64,000 bases of DNA, from positions 160,246,627-160,310,626 of the forward strand of contig NC_053036.3 in the NCBI RefSeq assembly GCF_002575655.3, in the 5' to 3' direction. The notes below the pieces were generated by a model that was given only the letters and a program-made list of their open reading frames with translations, was not told the origin of the DNA and ran no database searches. This DNA is from Aegilops tauschii subsp. strangulata (Eukaryota; Streptophyta; Magnoliopsida; Poales; Poaceae). The position numbers were made by a program, and so were the translations under genes. Shown piece by piece: positions 1 to 8,636 of this stretch. The stretch's first letter is position 1, and every line of letters starts with the position of its first letter.

Positions 1-495
1 GCGGATGCACATAATGACCGATACTTTGGTCATACATGCATGTCGCCATGACCTACCATAAGACGGACCAATGAATCTTTCGTTTGGTCAAATGATAGTT
101 GTTGTTGTTGATAAACCGCTTGGGCCAATGGATTGAACCATCATAAACATCGCACGAGAGGGACCACAAAACCAGCACCTCCTGCATGCGGCCGAAAATG
201 ATGTACGTTGGGAAGGGGTGATGTGTGTTTTCAATATAGAATAATGTAAAATTTAGATGTGGTGCCTACCTCTCGATACAGACAACAACCATGAAGGCAA
301 GGTAGTTAAGGACGAGATACGTACGCAGGGTTTGATGTAGGTCGAACCCAGCAATCCGAGCATCTGGAAGGGAATCCTGACAACGCATGAGCTCGAGCTT
401 TGGTTGACCGACATTTGACGGTGACAGGCCCTAACATGAACTAGGAGGAATCCATTCATGGCCAACACATACCCCTCATTATCGGTCAAAGGGAT

Positions 496-496
<1 letters not shown>

Positions 497-521
<25 letters not shown>
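497..521. repeat. (AT)n microsatellite
   Basis: About 12 AT units. The equivalent place in the second copy (about 9132-9142) has only a few units, so the tract expanded or contracted after the duplication. Confidence 0.9.
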
Positions 522-526
<5 letters not shown>

Positions 527-776
527 TCGGGGAGCCAACAGATATCCGTGTCGTCACAAAAACCGCACAAGGGAGACGTGGTCGATCAGAAGACCCCGTA
601 TACACTGCATGCGGCCCGAAAATATGTATGGGTACGATGGTGTATGATGTGTTTAAATCCCAAATGCACAACTTCGATGGGCCACGCCAAGTACATTACA
701 AACTGAACACCTTACCCGACTCCAAGCCTGGTTCAATACCTATGATGTCAGTTTCCCAACTTCGAGGCGGCGGTGC

Positions 777-793
777 GGGGGGGGGGGGGGGGG
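777..793. repeat. Poly-G tract (17 G)
   Basis: Uninterrupted run of 17 G. The paralogous place near 9390 has only a GAGGGG-like sequence, so the run is specific to copy 1. Confidence 0.85.
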
Positions 794-1499
794 CGTCCCA
801 CGCATGCGCTCAAACTTTATTTTGTCTAGCATGGGACACATCTATATATATCTATACATCTATACACCTATATAGCATGCGAATAACTATGAAAGTTGCT
901 AGTTGGATAAAGCCAATCCGACGGTACATAGATGGCAAATCCGAGCACTACTGGCCGTTATATATCATCTACATTCCACCAGATTCTGCCACATGTACAA
1001 TCTAGAAGACTCCATGGTTGAACTTAAGCATAATGCACAAACCTCAAAACACAAGCACTTCTCCTTTGTTCTCTAGAATCTTCCATATCTTAATTGCCCA
1101 AACCTTTTTTTCTAAATAAATTTTCACTTTTTGTTTTTACCTTTACAATGCACAATTCCATGAATCTTAAAAAAGTTTTTTATAAAACTAGTTGATTTTG
1201 GATGAGATGAACTATTAAACGAACATCTACATCATGCATATCTGGGAGAAGAGGCAGGAAACCGATGAGAGGAGTGGCGAGAAACGGTAGCCTGTTTTGA
1301 ATGAAAACCTACTCGTAGAGAAGGAAGCGTGAGCTACACGATGCATGTGCACAGTGCTTACCCATGTACTGCATGTGCTGTCGAAAGGGATCAGGGTTGC
1401 CGTTCGATCTGGGAGAATCCAACGGTGCACACCTACGATCCGTGGGGTTGAGGTTCTGGCCGGTCAGAACACAGGACTCAGATCGCGCGCGCAGCGCGC

Positions 1500-1518
1500 G
1501 GGGGGGGGGGGGGGGGGG
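1500..1518. repeat. Poly-G tract (19 G)
   Basis: Uninterrupted run of about 19 G after a GCGC-rich stretch. The second copy has about 7 G at 10105-10111. This is slippage or an assembly artefact. Confidence 0.85.
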
Positions 1519-1613
1519 TGGCAATATCATACAGAAACCAACATTCGGTGGAAGCCGGTGAAAACCATGAGAAAAGATGTTTTGAAGTTTCAAAAAAAAT
1601 TCAAAAAAAATGC

Positions 1614-1831
1614 GGGATGTTAAGAGGATGATGTTTTATTGGCACACAAAATTTCAAGTTGAAACACATTAAGAGATGTGAGCTATGAAAAAGACAAAAT
1701 CAGTGTTGAATAGTGCAGAATAGTAATGTCACTATTCAGGGCGGAATTTGTCTTTTTCATAGCTCACATCTCGTAATGTTTTTCAACTTGAAATTTTGTG
1801 TCGCAATAAAACATCACCTTCTTAACATCCC
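1614..1831. repeat. 218-bp long inverted repeat (MITE-like hairpin), copy 1
   Basis: The left arm begins GGGATGTTAAG and the right arm ends CTTAACATCCC. Both arms share long blocks, for example the left GAGCTATGAAAAAGACAAA against the right TTTGTCTTTTTCATAGCTC. Weaker complementarity continues outwards to about 1580 and 1865. The loop contains a second small palindrome (GAATAGTG / CACTATTC). There is no ORF. It is consistent with a MITE or a MULE-derived foldback, but the target duplication was not identified. Confidence 0.8.
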
Positions 1832-1943
1832 AAATTTTTTTAGATTTTTATGAAACTTTAAAATATGGTTTCCATGAAGTTTTCATTGAATATCGGCTTT
1901 CATGAGTGAACCGTGTGCTATTTGAAAACATTTCATGAGAAGA

Positions 1944-4042
1944 ATCTCGGTTTTTAAATCCCCGTAAATCCAAAACTAAGCTGAAAATCGTGAAACCTGC
2001 CATGGTGTCACGACATCGCACTTATATCTCGAGAAATTTTTTTCATCCATTGTGGCGCAAGTTTTATTACAAGCCTCTTACAAACCGGAGCTTCTCTCAA
2101 AGAAGCCTCGTGGTTCCGATAGGGAAACGTGTCCCCCTTGTGGGCGAAACGTAATCACTGCCTCTTTTCACCTTGTATTTTCTTCTACGGGCAACATGGA
2201 ACGACTGAATATCCATGCTGAAATTTAAACTTATTCAGGGCTCGTTTGGCCTTTTTATACACTAATTGAGTTTCCTAGGCATTTAATGTCCATAATTCAA
2301 ATCTGAACTACAAATACATGCTCCAGCTCACCAAAATGGCTAGAAAAATTATACATGTGTTCTTGGGTGCATGTTTAGGTCCCATTCCAGGAATGGGAAC
2401 GAATTACAACCGTACTGGTGTCATGGCTCGTACTCAAATATTTCGAATCTCGGTTTTGAAGTCCCCATAAATCCTAAACTCACCAGAAAGCCATCAAAGG
2501 TGGCATGGTGTCGCGTCATGGCACATATATGTCATGGTAAAAACATTGTCCAATTTGGGCCAAGCTTTATTACAAACCTCTTGCAAAAACTGGAGCTTCT
2601 CTCAAAGAAGCCTCGTGGTTCTGATAGGGAAATGTGTTCCCCTTGTGGGCGAAACGTAATCACTGCCTCTTTTCGACTTGTATTTTCTTCCACGGGCAAC
2701 ATGGAACGACAGGATATCCGTGCTGAAATTTAAACTTATTCAGGGTTCGTTTGGCCTTTTTATACACTAATTGACTTTCCTAGGCATTTAATGTCCATAA
2801 TTCAAATCTGAACTACAAATACATGCTCCAGTTCACCAAAATGGCTAGAAAAATTATACATGTGTCCTTGGGTGCATGTTTAGGTCTCATGCCAGGAATG
2901 GGAACGAATTACAACCGTACCGGTGTCCTGACTCGTCCTCAAACATTTTGAATGTCAGTTTTTAAGTCCCCATAAATCCTAAACTCACCAGAAAGTCATC
3001 AAAGGTGGCATGGTGTCACGTCATGGCACATATATGCCATGGTAAAAACATTACCAATTTTGGCCAAGCTTTATTACAAACCGGAGCCTGTCGCAAGAAA
3101 CCTCGTGGTTTCGATAGGGAAACGTGTCTCCTTGTGGGCCAAATGATAATCACTCCCTCTTCTAGCCTCGTATTTTCTTCTACACACGACACGGAACAAG
3201 TGGAGATTCGCGCTGAACTTTGAAATTTTTCTGGTTTTTTTGACCTTTTTATTCATTAATTCAGTTTCCTTGGCATTTAATGTCCATCATTCAAATCTGA
3301 ACTACAAATACATGCTCCAGTGCACCAAAATGGCTAGAAGAGACATACATGTTTCCTTGGGGTGCATGTTTAGGTCCCATGGAATGAATGGGAACGAATT
3401 CAACTGTCTCGCCGTCCTGGCCTAGCCACAAACATTGCGAATCTCGGTTTTTAAATGTCTGTAAATCCAAAACTCACCAGGAAATCATGAAACTTGGCAT
3501 GGTGTCACTACATGGTATATATAATTGTCCAATTTGGGCGAAGCTATATTACAAGCCTTTTACAAACCAGAGCCTGTCGCAACCCTCGTGGTTCCGGTAG
3601 GGAAACATGCCCCTCTTGTGGGCGAAACGATAATTGATGCCTCTTCTCGCCTTGAACTTTGTTTTCTACAGGCAACATAGGATAAGAGGAGTGTCGGGCT
3701 GAAATTTGAAACTGTTCAGGGTTCGTTTGGCCATTCTATATATATTACTAATTACTAAGTTTTCTATGCATTTAATGTAGTCCATAATTCAAATTTGAAC
3801 TACAACCACATGCTCCAGTGAAGCAAAATGGGTGGGAAATCGTACATGTGTCATTGGGTGCATGCTTAGGTCTCGTTTAAGGAATGAGAATGAATTACAA
3901 ACTTGTCGTCGTCCTAAAACAATGAGAATCTCGGTTTTTAAATCCTAGTAAATAAAAAAGTCACCCAAAAAACATGAAACTTGGCATGGTTTCATGACAT
4001 GGCAATCACATATATGCCGTGGTAAAAAAATCGTCCAGTTTG
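1944..4042. repeat. Tandem satellite array, about 500-bp monomer, copy 1
   Basis: The landmark AAAATGG(C/G)T(A/G)G recurs at 2333, 2838, 3327 and 3825, giving periods of 505, 489 and 498 bp. Each monomer carries the same ordered blocks: an AATCTCGG block, a block ending in CACCAG, a GCCAAGCTTTATTACAA block, a CCTCGTGGTT block, and TAGGCATTTAATGTCCAT. Three full monomers are flanked by partial ones. The apparent ORFs of 60-120 aa are the same non-conserved frame recurring in each monomer. The array stops abruptly at about 4042, where the CACTA-like sequence begins. Confidence 0.85.
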
Positions 4043-5032
4043 AGAAGAGGCGCACACATTAGTAGCCAACGAAGTCCTTTTGAAACAAAAAGCTGACACG
4101 TTAACTTCGCAAACGGTTGTATCATATTTACCGTGTCGAAATTTAACCATACTCGGTGGCGTGCGTCCACACTGGTGTGTGTCGGTCCTAAACAAACGGT
4201 TTAAAACCCCTTTCCGCGACGGCATCTGGAACCGTCTCCAAGTGAGTGTGGGCGATAGTGGGGTCCTTCCCACATGACCCAGAAACCATCGGGGATATGC
4301 CCTCCTGGCACACACGTTTGGCAAAATGAGGTCGTGTGCGAATGGCGAGCGCTCAAATACGGAAATACGTACAGTACAGATAAAAAAATACAATTATATG
4401 GCGAAATTGTTTTCGATCGCAAGTACATCCCACAAAGTCAGTCCCCGCTATATGTTTCCATTCGTATGCACATCCCACACAGTCGCTCCAAGGAAAACGT
4501 TTCCGTTCACAGGTACATCACACACAATTTTTCCCGTTAAATCGTTTGTGATAGCATTGCCATTGCACACGATATTAATAATTTTATCGTTTGCGTTATT
4601 GAATGCATCATACACGGTGCGTAGAAAGAAACTGTGTGCAAAGGCTGTCCATCACACACACTTTTTATGTGATAAACGTTTGCGCAAGGTGGCCTAACGC
4701 AAACAGTTTTCAAGAGAAAATTGTGTGTGCAGTGGAGATTGATCGCACACGCAGTGGATCCTAGAAACGTTTCTGATCTCCACGTATATTGCAGACGTTT
4801 TGCTTTTGCAAACCGTGTGCAGTGTAATCCCTATTTAGTCCATAATTAATCCAATTAATACCTAATTTAAAAATCACATGTTATGAATTTCAAAGTAGGC
4901 AATCACTTATTTCATATCCAACCATGTTTATTACAAATATAGGTTCAACCACGAATCGATAATTCAATGCACAGGTACATATACTGAAGAACTACAGAAG
5001 CACCAAGTAAAGAATGATGAACTACAGTTGTA

Positions 5033-5326
5033 CTAAAGACTGTAAAGAGAGAGGCGAAAGACATTCTGGTTGCTGGAGAAGGTGAAGCGGAATGCCCATA
5101 TTGTGCCCTCCTCCATGCGTAAGGCGCGCACGACTCTAGGCCAACCCCTTGTGATGGCTGCCCGTCCATCCTTCATTGTCTTCATTAGGACTTCTCGATG
5201 CTCATTGTAGTCTGGATGAAATACTTTAACCTTCATTATGTGTCCACCAATCATGTACTTTGCGAGGTAATCTTGAGTGAACATCTTCGGGAACCAGTGG
5301 GAACGAAAAAGATTCAGACATTGTTG
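5033..5326 (-). pseudogene. B3 DNA-binding-domain-like gene fragment
   Basis: The minus frame, open from about 5326 to a stop at 5033, reads FRSHWFPKMF, then a MKVKVF strand, an ITRGWPRVVRAL segment and a GTIWAFRF segment near the end. This matches the usual B3 layout: a hydrophobic strand, 'LPK' near the start, 'GW..F' in the middle, and 'G....F.F' at the end. B3 domains bind DNA in plant transcription factors such as ARF, RAV and REM types. Only about one domain is present, with no recognisable partner domain. It sits inside CACTA-like sequence, so I read it as a captured fragment. Neither expression nor a start codon can be inferred. Confidence 0.5.
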
Positions 5327-5338
5327 TCTAATAACTCA

Positions 5339-5572
5339 TTATGGGCAGTAAAAAGAGAAGGATGCAGAGTTTGTAGTTACCATCCTACAGCTCACTGTTG
5401 TATTGGATAGAGCATAAACAAATAATTTGGTTGCCACCATTCGTATCTTTTTGTTAATAATCCTTATCAGTTTCCTCACTTGATGCTTGTTCATCAATAT
5501 CTCATTGCGCCATACGCAAAAAGGGTCGATGCGTGGATCCTTGCCAACGGCATATGTACCTACAAGCAACAC
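5339..5572 (-). pseudogene. Exon-like ORF upstream of the B3-like fragment
   Basis: A 77-aa minus-strand frame includes DPRIDPFCVWRNEILMN and VRKLIRIINKKIRMVATKL, a basic stretch. It lies immediately upstream of the B3-like block on the same strand. A possible splice donor (ATG followed by GTAACT) falls near 5385, after which the frame drifts into low-quality sequence. No acceptor in matching phase was found, so joining it to the B3 block is only a suggestion. No family is recognised. Confidence 0.35.
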
Positions 5573-6097
5573 GTCAATATTAGAAGCTAACTAGTGTCCA
5601 AGCCTGGATCTATATGCACTACATTATGGAACGACGGGGGGAGTACAAGCCGAGGGATGAAGCTAACCTCGGCGGAAAATGGTGGCCACTCCCGTTGTTG
5701 TCCTACATATGTAGTGGAAAGGCATGATAAGTATAGCAATCTTAACATCAAACAAATATAGCAAAGGTAAACAACATCATCTCCAAATGATAGCTTGAAT
5801 GTGTTGGTTTCAGCATGCTGTTAAAGCAGATATAAAATGGAAGGCAATGTTACTGACAACAGGCTTAACAGCCATCAAATATTGCAATTCAAACTGGTAT
5901 TGTCGAAAATGAATAGAACGTAGGTAATGCTTAAACATCACACTGGATAAATGTGTAAAACTGAAATAAAGGGCATGTGTTAACTACACCAGGAATAACT
6001 GGAACCAAATTAGCCGTTCAAACTGGTATTGATGTAGTCGAGCGGCACAGTTCCGACTTGCACATAATGAACCACACATTGTGAATGACTGAAATAA

Positions 6098-6550
6098 ACA
6101 AGGCATAAATGACAAGTATAACCACCGAATATAGCCATTGAAAACTGGACAGAGTCTCACTCCAACCAACCTAACAAGCAAATATAGATAAACAGGGCAT
6201 ATGTTTGAAAACTGGACAAATGCTCACTACAACCAACCTAACAAGCAGATAAAGATAAACAAGGCATCTGCTTGATAACTGGAGAAATGCTAAAAAAGCA
6301 ATATAACAACCAAATGCAGATAAACAAGGCATCTGCTTGATAACTGGACAAATGCTAAAAAAGCAACCTAACAACCAAATACATATAAACAAGGCATCTG
6401 CTTGATAACTCGACAAATACTCACTACAACCAAACTAAGAACCAAATACAGATAAACAAGGCATCTGCTCGATAACTGAAAAAATGCTCACTCCAACCAA
6501 CCTAACAACCAAATACAGATAAACAAGGCATCTACTCACTATAAACAACC
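6098..6550. repeat. Tandem repeat, about 65-67 bp unit
   Basis: The block AAACAAGGCATCTGCTTGAT recurs at about 6257, 6322, 6387, 6454 and 6521, with a diverged copy at 6193 and a degenerate one from 6098. Each is followed by AACTGGACAAATGCT-like and CAACCTAACAACCAAAT-like blocks. The period is 65-67 bp, with five good units. The ORFs at 5984-6416 are by-products of this repeat. Confidence 0.85.
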
Positions 6551-6819
6551 AAATATAGCCATTCGTGAAACTAAAGTGGACAATTCATACTTAAACATCA
6601 CATAGTCCTATTGAACAATACATTTTTACATAACTGAAATAATTAAGCACGTCACAGTTAAAGCACCGCACGGAAAATGCTACTACAACAAAGGGTACGG
6701 GTTGGAAAGCTAGAAAAGGTAATATTTGCTGATAGAATGTTGCCTCACATTTCATGGACGGGATCCTTCCAGTTGGAAGAGCACAGACCCATGGTGCGCT
6801 CTCTGATGTCACAGATGGG

Positions 6820-7404
6820 CTATTTCGCCTTAGAAGAACCTTCATGGGTGCCCTCCTCCTGGTCGTGGTCGTGGTCGATGAGATCTGACTTGGCAATTGA
6901 GGATCCCAAGCCGCCGCCGTAGAACGTGTCCTTCAGAAGTGACAAAATGGGCTCGATGGCATATAAAGCTCGCAAATCCTTGACCGCTTGGCGGAGGAGA
7001 TCAGCGGCAGGGCCGTCGAAGAGATCGACGGCGGTTGAACCAGAGAGGTTGGGGACGGACCACTTAACCTGTGACATGGCCCGCGTGAAGCCGTCGGTGT
7101 GGACGAGCTTGATGTCGTAGCCAGCTTTCCCGAGATACAGTAATACGCTAGCCCGCTGACATGAAGCCTTCGGCATTGCAACGTAGTCAACGTCTTCGCC
7201 CGCTTCCGCTGCGACGTGTTGTTCAGGGATTGACAGGTCGGGGCAAACGGCGGCCACCTCGCCAACGTCCGCCGGAGAGGCCATGATAAACCTCTTCTTG
7301 GCCGAACGCTCGTCGGGCTTCCCGGGATACGTGGTCGAGCTTACGCTGCGACATTCTGGAGCATGGAATGTGGATCTGGCGGGGAGGGACACCACATGCC
7401 TCAT
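6820..7404 (-). CDS. Unknown 194-aa protein in the CACTA-like element
   Basis: An open minus-strand frame of 195 codons in GC-rich sequence unlike its AT-rich surroundings. The first Met is at 7404. A second in-frame Met starts MASPADVGEVAAV at residue 41 and may be the better start. The protein is acidic toward its C terminus (DLIDHDHDQEEGTHEG) and carries a GGGLGSS turn. No transmembrane segment, signal peptide or known catalytic motif is seen, and I do not recognise the family. It could be element-borne cargo, one exon of a larger gene, or a chance GC-rich frame; an overlapping 110-aa minus frame shows that coding here is not certain. Confidence 0.4.
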   Translation of the reverse strand: MRHVVSLPARSTFHAPECRSVSSTTYPGKPDERSAKKRFIMASPADVGEVAAVCPDLSIPEQHVAAEAGEDVDYVAMPKASCQRASVLLYLGKAGYDIKLVHTDGFTRAMSQVKWSVPNLSGSTAVDLFDGPAADLLRQAVKDLRALYAIEPILSLLKDTFYGGGLGSSIAKSDLIDHDHDQEEGTHEGSSKAK

Positions 7405-7977
7405 CTAAAAACTCAGGGGAGTGGGGCGACGGTATGGGAATTGCTGGATAACCTGAACTTTATTATCTAAGCTAGGAGGAACGGGCAGACCGGCAGGGTT
7501 GGCGGCGGCGCCGGCGGCGGCCGTGAGCCAGGGTTCGAAGGGGGGAGGGGGCGGGTGGGGGACTGTGGAGGGGGTGTTTGAGGATACGCCACGGCCACGG
7601 AAATTTTTAGTAATCGTGGGTGGAGATGGTGGCGGACGAGGGAGGGCGACGTTTCAAATGCCTCGGCTACTGCAATTTTACTATAAGGTGGGTGCTGGAG
7701 GAGTGTGGGTGACGGTTGAAGTACGGCGGCTACTAAAATTTGGGTAAAGGAATTGATGCGGGGCGGCAGTGCCCAAGATCGCGCACGGTCCAATAACAAT
7801 ATGCATGTATGATAATAAGGAAAAGTGGCACGGATCCTCCGATTTTTGCAACGCTCAAGGCGGGTAGTTTGTTTTTTATATTTCTAGCTAGCTGGTCTAT
7901 CGCACATGGTTCGTCCTAATTTCCAAATAAACTTACCCGCCTTTAGCTTCCACAGGTGGTGGTTTTACAACGCACTT

Positions 7978-8222
7978 GCATCGCACACGGTTAAGCCAGT
8001 ACCTCCACCCTTTGCTCGCGCTTGTGCGGTCGTGGTGATTTCAGGGCACTTGCATCGCGCACGGTTGAGCCAGTATCTCCACCCTTTGCTTGCGCTTGCG
8101 CGGTCGTGGTGATTTCAGCGCACTTGCATCGCACACGGTTGAGCCAGTACCTCCACCTTAATTTTCTCGCGCTTGCGCGGTCGTGCTGATTCACATCGCA
8201 CTTGTATCGCACATGGTTAAGA
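7978..8222. repeat. Subterminal tandem repeat, 74-bp unit
   Basis: About 3.3 units start at 7978, 8052, 8126 and about 8203. Each contains GCATCGCACACGGTT, AGCCAGTACCTCCACC, a TTTGCTCGCGCTTG block and CGGTCGTGGTGATT. They lie at the right side of the CACTA-like region, where such elements carry transposase-binding subterminal repeats. Confidence 0.8.
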
Positions 8223-8230
8223 TATTAAAC

Positions 8231-8636
8231 CCCGTGTCCGTTGAGGGTCATCAGAGTCTTTGCAGCAAAAAATAATGTTAGGGAGGGTCAAAAGACAGCC
8301 ACACCAGCATGTGGCCCAAATATATATGAGTGAAAAGGGTGGTATGTGATGTTCAAAATTCCAATGCACAACTTTGACCCCGCGGGCCCATGGTTGGGCG
8401 CGTCATCGAAGATCGATGAGAGGGGCCAGAAGTCAAGAACCACCTGGAAGTGGCCAAATATATGTACGAATATTGGGGATGTTTAAAACTTTAAATACAC
8501 AATGCATAACTTTGGTGGCACCTGGCTCGCAAACCCGAAAGCACCCTAACAACCACCTAGCTAGGAATATATCATGACATAATGTCGTACCTAGCTAGGA
8601 TGCTTGGCCCACCACCTCCCACATCGTGTCAGCGGG
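8231..8636. other. Unassigned spacer
   Basis: Non-coding sequence between the CACTA-like region and the second copy of the duplicated segment. It may be the left part of the duplicated unit, whose counterpart would lie before position 1. I see no ORF or clear repeat in it. Confidence 0.5.

Larger units (their letters stand above)
1..3833. repeat. Copy 1 of a 3.8-kb duplicated non-coding segment
   Basis: The sequence from position 1 matches 8637 onward nearly base for base, allowing for microsatellite and G-run length changes. The match continues through the hairpin at 1614-1831 and the satellite array to about 3833, which pairs with 19528. The second copy is interrupted by a retrotransposon at 11501-18589. 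No coding region is credible in 1-1900: the short ORFs there run through AT and G repeats and are not conserved between the two copies. The left end lies outside the window. Confidence 0.85.
4043..8230. mobile_element. CACTA-like DNA transposon region (ends not defined)
   Basis: Both flanks (4080-4820 and 7890-8225) are full of short repeats of the type CGCACACGGTT / AACCGTGTGCG. These resemble the subterminal repeats of Triticeae CACTA elements and recur beside the certain CACTA termini at 24445 and 28749. The inside carries a B3-like gene fragment, a 65-bp tandem repeat and a 194-aa ORF, all compatible with captured or element-borne cargo. I could not find CACTA...TAGTG ends or a 3-bp target duplication at either side. 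The limits are therefore set by where the satellite stops and the subterminal repeats end. Confidence 0.5.

Noticed and set aside
1944..4042. Protein-coding gene family with 120-aa members (2371-2733, 10959-11321)
   Set aside because: The frame is repeated because the DNA is a tandem satellite. Neighbouring monomers break it, and the protein has no recognisable features.
6098..6550. CRISPR-like array
   Set aside because: Units are contiguous 65-67-bp tandem repeats with no unique spacers, in a plant nuclear context.
7467..7799. ORFs near 7.5-7.8 kb
   Set aside because: Proline- and glycine-rich frames on both strands in a GGC/GGA-rich stretch with no family features.
4043..8230. Exact CACTA termini for this region
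   Set aside because: I searched the edges for CACTA/TAGTG and for a shared 3-bp duplication and found none that pair, so the boundaries are not claimed.
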